A stretch of DNA of 64,000 nucleotides from Bradyrhizobium sp. (GCA_004799435.1 SSMV01000169.1:64980-128979), one strand, 5' to 3'. Positions 1 through 12,714 are shown, counted from the stretch's first letter. Numbers and translations are program-made. Notes: a model not told the origin generated them from the sequence alone.

Positions 1-346
<346 letters not shown>

Positions 347-458
347 CCGCCAGGCCTGTGTGGAGCTTGCTTTGCGGTTTTTTAACCGCTGCACCTTTGG
401 ACGATCTGCGTCTGGGATTTGCCGGCCGATTCCCGGCGGGCGATCGCGACGGCGCGGT

Positions 459-1388
459 TTAGGCCGGCGTCCCGAGGCGCTTGATTTCCCATTCCAGTTC
501 GACGCCCGAGGCCGCCTTGACGCGCCGGCGCACTTCCTCGCCCAGCGCCTCGATATCGGCGGCGGTCGCATTGTCGCGATTGATGAGGAAATTGCAGTGC
601 ATCGTCGAGACTTCGGCGCCGCCGACCCTCAAGCCCCGGCAGCCCGCCGCGTCGATCAGTCGCCACGCCTTTTCGCCGGGCGGGTTTTTGAAAGTCGAGC
701 CGCCCGTCTTTTCGCGAATCGGTTGCGAGGCTTCGCGCGCGGCGGTGATACGCTCCATTTCGGCGAGAATCGCGGCGCGTTCGCCGGCGCGCCCCTGAAA
801 GATCGCGCGGGTGAAAATCACGTCCTCGGGCGCTTCGCTGTGGCGATAGGAAAGGCCCATCTCTTTTGGCCCGAGCACGCATTTGGCGCCGTCGCGGTCG
901 AGGCCATGCGCCTCTAGCAGAATATCGCGCACCTCGCCGCCATGAGCGCCGGCGTTCATTCTGAGCGCGCCGCCAATCGCGCCCGGCACGCCGCGCAAAA
1001 AGGCCAGCCCGTCGACATTCGCCTCCGCTGCGGCGCGCGCGACCTGCGCGTCGAGCGCCGCCGCGCCGGCGATCACGCGATGATCGGCGGTCGCCTCAAC
1101 CGCGCCGAAGGCCTTGCCGCCGAGGCGAATCACCAACCCGCGCAAGCCGCCGTCGCGAACAATCAGATTGGAGCCGACGCCAATGACGAAGACCGGAATC
1201 TCACGCGGCAAAAGCTGAAGCAGCCGGGCGAGATCCTCCTCGTCGGCCGGCGAAAACAGCGCCTCGGCCGGACCGCCGACGCGAAACCACGTGTAGGGGG
1301 CGAGCGGCGCGTCGAAGGAGAGCCGTCCTCTGAGCTGCGGCGCCAGCGCCCGCAGCGCGTGGCCGGCATTTGTTGCGTCGCTATTCAC
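459..1388 (-). CDS. murB: UDP-N-acetylmuramate dehydrogenase
   Basis: [40 protein letters not shown] motifs. A GTG start at 1388 overlaps the preceding stop (GTGA); the listed ORF extends to 1409. Confidence 0.93.
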   Translation of the reverse strand: MNSDATNAGHALRALAPQLRGRLSFDAPLAPYTWFRVGGPAEALFSPADEEDLARLLQLLPREIPVFVIGVGSNLIVRDGGLRGLVIRLGGKAFGAVEATADHRVIAGAAALDAQVARAAAEANVDGLAFLRGVPGAIGGALRMNAGAHGGEVRDILLEAHGLDRDGAKCVLGPKEMGLSYRHSEAPEDVIFTRAIFQGRAGERAAILAEMERITAAREASQPIREKTGGSTFKNPPGEKAWRLIDAAGCRGLRVGGAEVSTMHCNFLINRDNATAADIEALGEEVRRRVKAASGVELEWEIKRLGTPA

Positions 1389-2089
1389 GGCGCCAACCCA
1401 TCGAGCCATGTGTTGAGCAGCGCGCGTCCGGCGGCGGCGACCGCGCCGCCATGCTTTGCCGCATCGGCGCGAACCTGACGCGGATCGACGCCGGCCTTAG
1501 CGAGTTCCACCGCATGGCCGATCAGCCAGGCTTCGATTTTTGCGGGATCGGCCTCGACATGGAACTGCAGCCCGAGCGCCCAATCGCCAATGCGAAACGC
1601 CTGATTGGGACAAAGCGTCGTCGAAGCGAGCCGCTCGGCGCCCTTCGGCAGATCGAGATTGTCGCCGTGCCAGTGCAGCACATTGACGCCGTCGATCGCC
1701 GCCAAGGGCGAGGCGCGTCCTTCCGTCGTCAACGCGACCGGCGCGTAGCCGATCTCCTTGGCTGTTCCCGGCGCGACTTTCGCGCCGAGCGTCGCCGCCA
1801 TCAATTGCGCGCCCAGACAGACGCCGAGAACGGGGCGTTGCGCTTGGAGCAGCAGGCGGATCGCCTCGATCTCATCGATCAGAAATGGATAGATATCCGT
1901 CTCGTAGACGCCGATTGGCGCGCCAAGCACGATCAGCAGATCGCAACGCGCGATCGCAACGCGCGGCGTCGGTTGTACGCCGAGATCGACGATTTCGAGA
2001 TCATAGCCGCGCACTGCAAGCGTCTCGGCCCAGACACCAACATCCTCGAACGCGACATGGCGAAGCGCCAGCGCGCTTTTGCGCGTCAT
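1385..2089 (-). CDS. Class I glutamine amidotransferase (GMP-synthase-like GATase domain)
   Basis: Nucleophile motif [16 protein letters not shown] and C-terminal [11 protein letters not shown] at 2089 overlaps the murC stop (ATGA). Confidence 0.85.
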   Translation of the reverse strand: MTRKSALALRHVAFEDVGVWAETLAVRGYDLEIVDLGVQPTPRVAIARCDLLIVLGAPIGVYETDIYPFLIDEIEAIRLLLQAQRPVLGVCLGAQLMAATLGAKVAPGTAKEIGYAPVALTTEGRASPLAAIDGVNVLHWHGDNLDLPKGAERLASTTLCPNQAFRIGDWALGLQFHVEADPAKIEAWLIGHAVELAKAGVDPRQVRADAAKHGGAVAAAGRALLNTWLDGLAP

Positions 2090-3501
2090 GCCGCGACGCC
2101 GTCGAGCGCCGCCAATTCGCCCGGCAGCGCATAGGCCCATTGGGTGATGCTGCCCGCGCCGAGGAATACGACATAGTCTCCCGGCCGGGCGATCGAACGC
2201 ACCAGTTCCGCCAGCGCATCGGGACCGCTCAGCGCGATAGCGTGGCGATGGCCATGCGCATTGATCGCCGCGACGAGCGCCTGTTTATCGACGCCGGCGA
2301 TCGGCGCTTCGCCGGCCGGATAAACATCGGCGACGACGACCGTGTCGGCGTCGTTGAAGCAGCGCGCGAAGGCGTCGAACAGCGATTGCAGCCGCGTGTA
2401 GCGATGGGGCTGGACGATTGCAACGACCTTGCCCGACGCGGCGGCGCGCGCGGCGCGCAGCACGGCGGCGATCTCGACCGGATGATGGCCGTAATCGTCA
2501 AAGATCGCCACGCCCTTCCATTCGCCGGTGCGCGTGAAGCGCCGCTTGACGCCGCCGAAGCCGGCGATCGCCTTGCGAATGATGTCCGGCGGCGCCTTGA
2601 GTTCATGGGCGACGGCGATCGCCGCCGTGGCGTTGAGCGCATTGTGATGGCCGGGCATCGGCAAGACGAGCCTATCGATCAGCGTCGTCGCGCCGCTCTT
2701 GCGATTGCGGATCTGCACCGCGAAGCGGGTCACGCCGCCGGACAGATCGACATCGAGCAGACGCACATCGGCCTGCGGGTTCTCGCCATAGGTGATGACG
2801 CGCCGATCCTCGATGCGCCCGACCAGTTCCTGCACGGTCGGATGGTCGAGACACATCACCGCGAAGCCGTAGAAGGGCAGATTCTCGATGAAGGAGAGAA
2901 AGGCGTCCTTGATCGCCTCGAAAGTCTGGAAATGGTCGAGATGCTCGGGATCGATATTGGTGACGATGGCGACGTCGGCTGGCAGTTTAAGAAACGTGCC
3001 GTCGCTCTCGTCCGCCTCCACCACCATCCAGTCGCCGCCGCCGCGCCGCGCATTGGTGCCATAGGCGTTGATAATGCCACCGTTGATGACGGTCGGGTCG
3101 AGGCCGGCGGCGTCGAGCAGCGTCGCCACCAGCGAGGTGGTGGTCGTCTTGCCATGGGTGCCGGCGATGGCGACGCATTGCTTGAGCCGCATCAGTTCGG
3201 CGAGCATTTCAGCCCGCCTGACCACCGGAATGCGCCGCTCGCGCGCCACGGAAAGTTCGGGATTGTCGCGCTTGATGGCGCTTGAGACGACGACCACCGC
3301 CGCCTCGCCCAGATTGGCCGCGTTATGGCCGACGAAGACCCTCGCGCCGCGCTCGCGCAAGCGTTTGACATTGGCGTTGTCGGTGGCGTCCGAGCCCTGC
3401 ACCGAATAGCCGAGATTGACCAGCACTTCGGCGATGCCGGACATGCCGATGCCGCCGATGCCGACAAAATGGATGGGGCCAAGCTCGCTCGGCAGTTTCA
3501 T
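2086..3501 (-). CDS. murC: UDP-N-acetylmuramate--L-alanine ligase
   Basis: [19 protein letters not shown]-terminus; [17 protein letters not shown]-binding motif. Confidence 0.96.
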   Translation of the reverse strand: MKLPSELGPIHFVGIGGIGMSGIAEVLVNLGYSVQGSDATDNANVKRLRERGARVFVGHNAANLGEAAVVVVSSAIKRDNPELSVARERRIPVVRRAEMLAELMRLKQCVAIAGTHGKTTTTSLVATLLDAAGLDPTVINGGIINAYGTNARRGGGDWMVVEADESDGTFLKLPADVAIVTNIDPEHLDHFQTFEAIKDAFLSFIENLPFYGFAVMCLDHPTVQELVGRIEDRRVITYGENPQADVRLLDVDLSGGVTRFAVQIRNRKSGATTLIDRLVLPMPGHHNALNATAAIAVAHELKAPPDIIRKAIAGFGGVKRRFTRTGEWKGVAIFDDYGHHPVEIAAVLRAARAAASGKVVAIVQPHRYTRLQSLFDAFARCFNDADTVVVADVYPAGEAPIAGVDKQALVAAINAHGHRHAIALSGPDALAELVRSIARPGDYVVFLGAGSITQWAYALPGELAALDGVAA

Positions 3502-3614
3502 GGAGCGCGTCTCTCCTCACGCGGACGTCGGTCGCGCGCCGGCGCGGCCGGGTCCGACATAGTCCGATTCATCGATTTGGCCAATATCGCCGGACCCCGG
3601 CGGCCGTCCGCCGA

Positions 3615-5111
3615 TCAGGGTCGGCGGTAGATCGTCGCTTGGGGAATTTCCGCCGCCGGCGCCCAGCCGGCCTGTTCGGGCCGCCAGTCGCAATCGACAT
3701 GCAGCGCGATCACCGTGTCATAGAGGCTTTGCCAATCGGGAACGCGGCGGGCGATCCAGTCGAGGCTTGGCGCCGTCCAGGGAATTTCGGCCAGGCGCGG
3801 ATCGCGCGGCGCGATGGGCTGCATGCCGAGGCCGGTGAACAGCGTGCTGACCAGCGCCCGCCGGTCGATGGCGACAAAGCCGGTGAGGCCGCGGGCGAAA
3901 TCCTCGGCGTCGAGCGACGGGCAACGCCCGGGGGGCGGCGAGACGACGAGCGCGCGGGCGCCGGCCGGGATGGCCACGAAGGCCTGGCGAAATTCGCCCG
4001 CCTCCGCGTTATAGGCGGCCCAGAACGGCAGCGCCGCGCCGACCCGCGCGACCGCGACGAGAACCGCCACAGCGGCGATCCAGCCGCGCGCCCGAGCGGC
4101 GTGCGGACCCTGCAACGAGGCAAAAACCAGGTAGGCAAGCAGCGCCGCCATGCGCGCGTCAATGAAATCGGCCGCGCCATGGGTCGGCGGGGCGAGCGCG
4201 ACGAAGGCCAGCAATCCGACGAGCGGCCAGCGCATCGCCGGGGCAAAGGCGACGCGGCGCGTCATCAGCGCCGCCGAGAGCGCAACAACCAACGCCAGCG
4301 TCGCAAGCACGCCGGCCTCTACGGTCTGATTGAACATCGGCGCGGCGAGCGAGGCTATTTTCGAGCCCGGCCCGCTGAAATGCGATTCGATCGGCGGCGC
4401 GAAGGCCCACAGCACGACGCCAGCGGCGAAATGAAGCGCCGATATCAGGAGTCGCTTCGCCCACTCGCGCCGGGACTCATGGACGTGCGGCTTCGCCTCA
4501 TAAAGTGCGACGAGAAGCGCCAGAGCGGCGAAGGCGGCGAGATGGCAGAAAAATAGAACGACCGAAATCGCGTTGAACGCCGCCAGCCGAAGGCCGACGC
4601 GACGACGATCCACGGTCAGCCAGGCGGCGAAAGCGATGAGCGCCAGCCCCATGCCGATGGCGAAATTGACCAGTCCGAGCGTGACGACAAGATTATAGGA
4701 GAGGACAGGAACGAAGAGGATCGCCGGTTGGGGCGCGCCGTTGTTCAGCGCCTTGGAGACCCGCCACGCCCCCCAGGCCGGCAGAACGATGGCGGCGCAC
4801 CAGGCGAGCTTCATCACGCTTTCGGGCGACAGGAGAGGCGACAGCGCCAGATCGGCGAGATCGATCGCGAGATCGGGGATTGGCGCCAATCGGACCTGGT
4901 AAAGCGCGGCGAGCGGATCGCCGGGCGCCATGTGAAAAAGCGTCAGCCGCGCCCAATGATTGACGAGGTCCCAGCTTGGCGGGATCGGCCAGATCGCCAG
5001 CGGCGCGAGCGTCAGCGCCGTCAAGGCGCAAAAGAGCGCCGCAAGCCAGCGCACAGCGGACGGGCCCGCGAGACCGCTGCGTGGCGCGTCGCCTTGCATG
5101 GTGATGGTCAT
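3615..5111 (-). CDS. Polytopic membrane protein of unknown function (glycosyltransferase-like topology)
   Basis: Single long ORF with many hydrophobic segments and a short soluble C-terminus. Confidence 0.7.
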   Translation of the reverse strand: MTITMQGDAPRSGLAGPSAVRWLAALFCALTALTLAPLAIWPIPPSWDLVNHWARLTLFHMAPGDPLAALYQVRLAPIPDLAIDLADLALSPLLSPESVMKLAWCAAIVLPAWGAWRVSKALNNGAPQPAILFVPVLSYNLVVTLGLVNFAIGMGLALIAFAAWLTVDRRRVGLRLAAFNAISVVLFFCHLAAFAALALLVALYEAKPHVHESRREWAKRLLISALHFAAGVVLWAFAPPIESHFSGPGSKIASLAAPMFNQTVEAGVLATLALVVALSAALMTRRVAFAPAMRWPLVGLLAFVALAPPTHGAADFIDARMAALLAYLVFASLQGPHAARARGWIAAVAVLVAVARVGAALPFWAAYNAEAGEFRQAFVAIPAGARALVVSPPPGRCPSLDAEDFARGLTGFVAIDRRALVSTLFTGLGMQPIAPRDPRLAEIPWTAPSLDWIARRVPDWQSLYDTVIALHVDCDWRPEQAGWAPAAEIPQATIYRRP

Positions 5112-5229
5112 CCAGCCGCCTGAAGCGGGGCGCGATCCTGCAAACTTGCGGAGATCGCGCGCGCCCTGAGCGCAACCATGTCGGGCGCGGGTGAAAAAAG
5201 CGTTGCGGTCCGGATTTTAAGGCTTGGGC

Positions 5230-6417
5230 CTATGACTTGGAGCGCGGCTCGGCGATCCGCACCTCGTCGCCGTCGGCGATTCCGTCCGCCGGCGAGGCGA
5301 TCACGCGATCGTCGGGGCCTATGCCCGAGCCGATCTCGATCTCACTGCCGAGGTCGCGGGCGATCGTCACCGTTTTCAGCGCGACGCGATTATCGGCGCC
5401 GACGGTCGCGACGCGCAAGCCGCTGCGATCGAAAATCAGCGCGCTGACGGGGATGCGGAAGGCGCCGGGCGCGCCGGCGAGGTCGAGATGGACGCTGGCG
5501 TAGGCGCCAGGCATCAGTGCGCCGCCTGCATTGTCGATCCCCAGTTGCATCAGGGTCGAGCCCGACGCCACGTCGACCGAGCGCGACGAGGCTTCGACGA
5601 CAGCCGGGAACTTGCGGCCCGGATATTCGGGCACTGTCACCGTCGCCTTGGCGCCGATCGGGATTTGCGGAACGTAATTCTGCGGCACGTTGATCGAAGC
5701 GCGCAGCTTGCGTAGCTCCGAGATGACGAACATCGGCGCGCCGGCGCTCGAGCCGGCGCTGATCAGGGCGCCGACATCGGTGTTGCGCTCAGTCACGACG
5801 CCATCGAAGGGCGCGGCGACGCGCTTATAATCGGCCAGCGCCTGCAGCCGCTCGACATTGGCCTGATCGGCCTGCACCGCGGCGCGTTTATTGTCGAGAT
5901 CGGCGGCGCGCTGGTCGACATCCTGCTGCGCCACCGCGTTCGAAGTCAGAAGGGTGCGACCGCGCGTCAGCGTGACTTCGGACAGCCGGGCGCTGGCTTC
6001 GGCGCTGCTCAAATCCGCCCGCGCCTGCAGCAATTGCTGATCGAGATCGGGCGCATCGATCTCGGCGAGGAGTTGGCCGCCCGTTACGGCATCGCCAATG
6101 TCGGCGTTGCGGCTTTTCACATAGCCGCTGACGCGGGCGTAGATCGGCGCACGGACATTGGCGTCGAGCCGGCCGGGCAGATTGAGGCTGATCACGCCGG
6201 GCTCGCGATTGAGCGTCACGAGCGCAACCGTCGGGATCGACTGCGCCTCGGTCCAGTCGCGCAGCTTGGTGTCGCTGTCGTTGCGCGCCCCAATGCCGGT
6301 CGCGACGAGATAAACGACCACCAGCGCGGCGAGCGCGGCGGCGACGACAAGTCTGCGCACAAGGCTCTTTCGGGCCAAGGCGGCGGCGAGATCGCCGCTG
6401 CCGGTGGAGGCGGTCAT
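5230..6417 (-). CDS. Efflux RND transporter periplasmic adaptor subunit
   Basis: Membrane-fusion-protein pattern (N-terminal TM, lipoyl/coiled-coil region, ADYKRVAAPFDGVVTERNTDVGALI); overlaps the RND permease gene. Confidence 0.92.
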   Translation of the reverse strand: MTASTGSGDLAAALARKSLVRRLVVAAALAALVVVYLVATGIGARNDSDTKLRDWTEAQSIPTVALVTLNREPGVISLNLPGRLDANVRAPIYARVSGYVKSRNADIGDAVTGGQLLAEIDAPDLDQQLLQARADLSSAEASARLSEVTLTRGRTLLTSNAVAQQDVDQRAADLDNKRAAVQADQANVERLQALADYKRVAAPFDGVVTERNTDVGALISAGSSAGAPMFVISELRKLRASINVPQNYVPQIPIGAKATVTVPEYPGRKFPAVVEASSRSVDVASGSTLMQLGIDNAGGALMPGAYASVHLDLAGAPGAFRIPVSALIFDRSGLRVATVGADNRVALKTVTIARDLGSEIEIGSGIGPDDRVIASPADGIADGDEVRIAEPRSKS

Positions 6418-9400
6418 GTCGGTTGGCTCTCCAGAGGCGCGGCTTCGCGCGGCGTCAGATGTTTATGGACCAGCGAGAAGACGACGGGAACGAAAACCAG
6501 CGTCGCCACGGTGGCGAAGATCAACCCGCCGATCACGGCACGGCCGAGGGGCGCGTTCTGCTCGCCGCCTTCGCCGAGCCCGAGCGCCATCGGCGCCATG
6601 CCGATGATCATCGCCAGCGCGGTCATGACGACCGGGCGGAAACGTACGAAGCCGGCCTCCACGGCCGCCGCCACCGGATCGCCAAGCGCCGCGTAGCGCT
6701 CGCGCGCGAAACTGATGACCAGCACACTATTGGCGGTGGCGACGCCCATGCACATGATCGCGCCAGTCAATGCCGGCACCGACAGCGTCGTCCTAGTGAC
6801 GAACAGCATGCAGACGATGCCGGCCAGTCCGGCGGGCAGGGCGGAGATAATCACCAGCGGGTCGGCCCAGGACTGGAAATTGACGACGATCAGCAGGTAG
6901 ATCAGCACGATCGCGCCGATCAACCCGAGCGACAGGCCGGAGAAGGCGCCGTTCATGGTCCGCACCTGGCCGAGCATCTCGACCTTGCTGCCCTTTGGCA
7001 GGTCGCCGCGCGTCTCGTCGATGATTTTGCCGACATCGGCCGCCACCGCGCCGAGATCGCGTCCCTGCGGGGTCGCGTAGATTTGGACGATCGGCACGAT
7101 ATTATATTGCGAGACGATGGCGTCGCCCGTCGCGCGCGAGATCTTCGCCACGCCGCCAAGCAGCGGCAGATTGGTCGCGCCGCTCGCGGTCACGGGGATC
7201 GTTTGCAACGCGCTCAGCGAATCGAGCCGATATTGCGGCGTCTGCATGACGATCGAATAGGAGACGCCGCTCTTGGGGTCGAGCCAATAGGTCGGCGAAA
7301 CCTGGCCGCTGCCAGCGAGATTGACGGTCAGGCTGTTGACGACGTCGCGTTCGCTCAGGCCGATATATTGGGCGCGAGTGCGATCGACATCGACATTAAG
7401 CACCGGGCTCGACGGCGATTGTTGAACGCGGGCGTCGGCGACGCCGGGCACATGGCGCAGGCGGCGCAGCAGCAGCGCGGCATAGTCGAAATTGGCTGCC
7501 AGATTCGCGCCGGAAATCTGCACGTCGATCGGCGCCGGCGCGCCGAAATTGAGAATCTGACTGATAATATCGGCCGGCAGGAAGGCGAAGGTCACGCCGG
7601 GAAAACGGCGCGGCAATTCTTCGCGCAAGGCGCGAACATAGTCGGCCGAGGGGCGATGATTCTCGGCGAGTTTGATCTGAACGTCGCCATCCTGCGAGCC
7701 GATGACGCCGGTGTTGTTATAGGACAGGTTGATGCCGCTGATCGGCATGCCGATGTTGTCGACCACCGCCTCCAGATCGTCGGGCGGAATGACCGAACGG
7801 ATCGCCGCCTCGATGTCCGAGAATTGCTTGGCGCTTTCCTCGACCCGCGTGCCGACCTGCAGGCGCGCATGCATGAGGATCTGGCCGCCGTCGACCGAGG
7901 GGAAAAAATTGCGGCCGAGATAGGGGGTCAGCAGGAAGGCCGAGGCGACGAGCGCCAGAAAGCCGATTGCGAACACAGGCCGCCGCTCCATCGCCAACCC
8001 AAGCACGGCGCGATAGCCGCCGCGGATGCGCTCGAAGCCGGCCTCGAAGCCGCGCTGGAAGATGACGATCGGATTGCGCGAGGCGCGGGGCGCGTGATCG
8101 GCGCCGTGCCCGGCGTGCGGGCGCAGCAGGTAATTGGCCATCGTCGGCACCAGCGTGCGCGACAGGAAGAACGAACTGACCATCGCGAAGACCACTGCCT
8201 CGGCCATCGGCACGAAAAGATAGCGGGCGACGCCATCGAGGAAGAACATCGGCACGAAGACAATGCAGATACAGAGCAGCGAGACGAAGGCCGGCGTCAC
8301 GATCTGCCGTGCGCCGTCCATGATCGCCGCTTCGACCGGCTTGCCATGCTCAAGATGCCAATTGATGTTCTCGATCGTCACCGTCGCATCGTCGACCAGA
8401 ATGCCGACGGCCAGCGCCAATCCGCCGAGCGTCATGATGTTGAGCGTCTCGCCCACCGCGGCGAGCGCGAGGATCGAACCCAGCACCGCCAGCGGGATGG
8501 AGGTGGCGATGATCAGCGTCGACCGCCAGCTGCCGAGAAACAGCAAGATCATCAGGCTGGTCAGCGCCGCGGCGATGACGCCCTCGCGCGCCACGCCGCT
8601 GATCGCGGCGCGCACGAATAGCGATTGATCGCCCAGCAGGTTGACCTTGAGGCCGGCGGGCAAAGTGTCGGCCATCGCGGCGAGCCGCTGTTTGACGCCA
8701 TCGATGATCGCCAGCGTCGAGGCGGAGCCATTCTTCAGCACCTGCAACAGCACCGAGCGGTCGCCATTGACATGAACAATATTGGTCTGCGGCGCATTGC
8801 CGTCGCGCACCTGGGCGACGTCGCGCACATAGACCATGGCGCCGTTGACCGCCTTGATCGGCAGATTGCCGAGATCGGCGAATTGCAGCGGCGCGTCGTT
8901 GAGCTGCACCGCATATTCGAAGAGGCCGATCTTCTCGGTGCCGACCGGGGTGATCAGATTTTGCGCGGCGAGCGCATTGGCGACATCCTGACCGGAGAGG
9001 CCGCGCGCCTGCAGCGCATTGGGATCGAGGTCGATCTGGATCTGGCGCTGCTTGCCGCCAAAAGGATAGGGAATGGCGGCGCCGGGCACCGTCACCAGAG
9101 GCGTGCGAATCTCATTGATGCCGAGATCGCCGAGGCGCTGCTCGGTGAAGCCTTCGCCCGACAGCGCGACCAGGACGATCGGCACGGTGGAGGCGTTGTA
9201 ATTGAGGATCAGCGGCGGCGTCGCGCCGGGCGGCATCTGCTTGATCAGCGTCTGCGAAATCGCCGTGACCTGGGCGTTGGCGGTACGAATGTCGGCGTTG
9301 GGCTGGAAGAAGATCTTGATGACGCCAATGCCGGTGTAGGAATTGGCCTCGATATGCTCGATGTCATTGACCGTGGTGGTCAGCGCCCGCTGGAACGGCG

Positions 9401-9596
9401 TCGTCATGCGCCCCGACATCAGATCGGGCGGCATGCCGGTATATTGCCAGACGACGCTGATGACCGGGATGCGAATGTCGGGAAAAATGTCGGTCGGCAT
9501 GCGCAAAGCCGCGAGCGGCCCGACGAGCAGGACAAGCAGCGCCAGCACGACGAATGTGTAGGGGCGCGACAGGGCGATGCGGACAAGCCCAATCAT
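6414..9596 (-). CDS. Efflux RND transporter permease subunit (AcrB/MdtB-like)
   Basis: 1060 aa; RIALSRPYTFVVLALLVLLVGPLAALRMPTDIFPDI, GLALAVGILVDDATVTIENI. Confidence 0.95.
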   Translation of the reverse strand: MIGLVRIALSRPYTFVVLALLVLLVGPLAALRMPTDIFPDIRIPVISVVWQYTGMPPDLMSGRMTTPFQRALTTTVNDIEHIEANSYTGIGVIKIFFQPNADIRTANAQVTAISQTLIKQMPPGATPPLILNYNASTVPIVLVALSGEGFTEQRLGDLGINEIRTPLVTVPGAAIPYPFGGKQRQIQIDLDPNALQARGLSGQDVANALAAQNLITPVGTEKIGLFEYAVQLNDAPLQFADLGNLPIKAVNGAMVYVRDVAQVRDGNAPQTNIVHVNGDRSVLLQVLKNGSASTLAIIDGVKQRLAAMADTLPAGLKVNLLGDQSLFVRAAISGVAREGVIAAALTSLMILLFLGSWRSTLIIATSIPLAVLGSILALAAVGETLNIMTLGGLALAVGILVDDATVTIENINWHLEHGKPVEAAIMDGARQIVTPAFVSLLCICIVFVPMFFLDGVARYLFVPMAEAVVFAMVSSFFLSRTLVPTMANYLLRPHAGHGADHAPRASRNPIVIFQRGFEAGFERIRGGYRAVLGLAMERRPVFAIGFLALVASAFLLTPYLGRNFFPSVDGGQILMHARLQVGTRVEESAKQFSDIEAAIRSVIPPDDLEAVVDNIGMPISGINLSYNNTGVIGSQDGDVQIKLAENHRPSADYVRALREELPRRFPGVTFAFLPADIISQILNFGAPAPIDVQISGANLAANFDYAALLLRRLRHVPGVADARVQQSPSSPVLNVDVDRTRAQYIGLSERDVVNSLTVNLAGSGQVSPTYWLDPKSGVSYSIVMQTPQYRLDSLSALQTIPVTASGATNLPLLGGVAKISRATGDAIVSQYNIVPIVQIYATPQGRDLGAVAADVGKIIDETRGDLPKGSKVEMLGQVRTMNGAFSGLSLGLIGAIVLIYLLIVVNFQSWADPLVIISALPAGLAGIVCMLFVTRTTLSVPALTGAIMCMGVATANSVLVISFARERYAALGDPVAAAVEAGFVRFRPVVMTALAMIIGMAPMALGLGEGGEQNAPLGRAVIGGLIFATVATLVFVPVVFSLVHKHLTPREAAPLESQPT

Positions 9597-10050
9597 CGGC
9601 GAACCGCCTCGGCGTCGCGTTTAGCCAGCCGCGTCACGGTGAAATAACCATAACGATCGCGTTCTATTTTACGAGCCCCCCTAACGATGGTCGCGCTTTC
9701 GCCTTGGCGCGTGCACGAAACATACCGGATCGTCGCCCCGTGGCGAAACCCGTCCCAATTCCGGTTATTCCGTTCGGATCGGCCAAGTCTATGCACAGAT
9801 TGGTGATCGCGCGCCAAACGCCGCCACCGCCGAATTGGCGCAGAAACGTCATCGGGGCGTCGCCGAGAGGCGCCAGGCTTTTTCGTGCAGCGCTCGCTGC
9901 GATCAGAGTCGTTCGCTTGCCACCGCCGGCGCGTTGTTGAGCCAGCGGGGCAGCGATCCGTTTAACCTTTCCGGGCGTCGAAATCCGTCGGTCGGGGCGC
10001 CCAGCCCTCGTCGAAGGACATTTTGCGCCCGCCACCGAGGAGGACCGCCA

Positions 10051-10269
10051 ATGTCGAAATCGTCCCACGAAGGCGCCCATCATCATACCGAGGCCGCCGC
10101 CCATCACGAGCATGCCGCCAAGCATCATCACGAAGCGGCCAAGCACCATGAGAGCGGCGATCACGAGAAGGCCGCCCATCACGCCCATGCGGCCCATGGC
10201 CACGCCGCCCAGGCGATGGATTCCGGCAACGACGCCGCCAAGCATCACGCCGAGACGCATCACCACTGA
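10051..10269 (+). CDS. Histidine-rich small protein (72 aa)
   Basis: MSKSSHEGAHHHTEAAAHHEHAAKHHHEAAKHHESGDHEKAAHHAHAAHGHAAQAMDSGNDAAKHHAETHHH; GAGGAGG Shine-Dalgarno just upstream; 23 of 72 residues are His. Confidence 0.8.
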   Translation: MSKSSHEGAHHHTEAAAHHEHAAKHHHEAAKHHESGDHEKAAHHAHAAHGHAAQAMDSGNDAAKHHAETHHH

Positions 10270-10312
10270 GACGCCAAAGGTTGCGTAACGCGTAGACCCC
10301 GCGTGAAAGCGT

Positions 10313-10340
10313 CGCCGCCGCGGCAAAAAGTCCGGCGGCG
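10313..10340. terminator. Possible bidirectional terminator hairpin between the His-rich gene and pgm
   Basis: CGCCGCCG-N12-CGGCGGCG inverted repeat between convergent genes; no clear T-tract. Confidence 0.35.
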
Positions 10341-10376
10341 GCGCACAGGCGGACGCCGCCGACGGAGCCCCTCGTT

Positions 10377-12035
<1,659 letters not shown>

Positions 12036-12045
12036 TTATCGACGG

Positions 12046-12714
12046 TTATTTATCGCGCAATGGCGGAAATCTCTCGATCGCCGGCGAGATAATTTCTTTG
12101 AATTCGTCGAATAAGTCCGCGATTTCGTCTACGAGCTTTAGAAGATCATCAGTCGTTATTGGCTTATAGCCGCTCACCAGCTTTTTATCTGCCGTTATCT
12201 CCAATCGTTGCGGAATTCCGGTCTTAAAATCGCCCACCCACGGATCGTGCACCGTACGATTTCGCTTTTGCGCCGCCCCGCGGGAGCGGTCGTGAAATTT
12301 GTTCAGAGCGGCAATAGTTTTATTGAAATTGCCGCGCACGCCGAGCACCGCGATCAGAGCTTTGATTTTCGTATCAAACGTAAAGAACTGCGAAGTGATG
12401 CACCCTCCGATTTCGTCGGGAATCTCGCCGATCTGCCAAATTGCGCTATTGATCAGCATTTCTAGAGCGGCCCAGTTTGCCGCGACCTTACCGATTGCGC
12501 TGTAGTGAGCCGCGCTCAACGGTCCGGGGATAATTCCATGAACCTCTTCGCGCCCTTTCAGGGTGAGCCTGAATAGAGTTTCCTCCGTTAGCGGCACCCC
12601 AATTCCAGCTTGGAAGAACCGCTCCGAGTTATCGAACATTGTTCCTTGGGCTTTTACAGCCTTTTCGAAGCTGACAGGCTTCTCACTCATATTCTCATCG
12701 TCTACCGACGCCAT
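12046..12714 (-). CDS. Hypothetical protein with RNxxxH (HEPN-like) motif
   Basis: Complete ORF in visibly lower-GC DNA; contains KRNRTVHDPW. True start may be MSEKPVSF at about 12690. Confidence 0.65.
   Translation of the reverse strand: MASVDDENMSEKPVSFEKAVKAQGTMFDNSERFFQAGIGVPLTEETLFRLTLKGREEVHGIIPGPLSAAHYSAIGKVAANWAALEMLINSAIWQIGEIPDEIGGCITSQFFTFDTKIKALIAVLGVRGNFNKTIAALNKFHDRSRGAAQKRNRTVHDPWVGDFKTGIPQRLEITADKKLVSGYKPITTDDLLKLVDEIADLFDEFKEIISPAIERFPPLRDK

Noticed and set aside
6423-8621. 732-aa plus-strand ORF
   Set aside because: Fully antisense to the RND permease gene; composition (RHRRQ/DDRHD-rich) is typical of antisense frames in high-GC DNA.
9664-10326. 220-aa minus-strand ORF with Met/Gly-rich hydrophobic stretch
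   Set aside because: The hydrophobic Met/Gly stretch is the mirror of the His-rich gene read antisense; no independent evidence.
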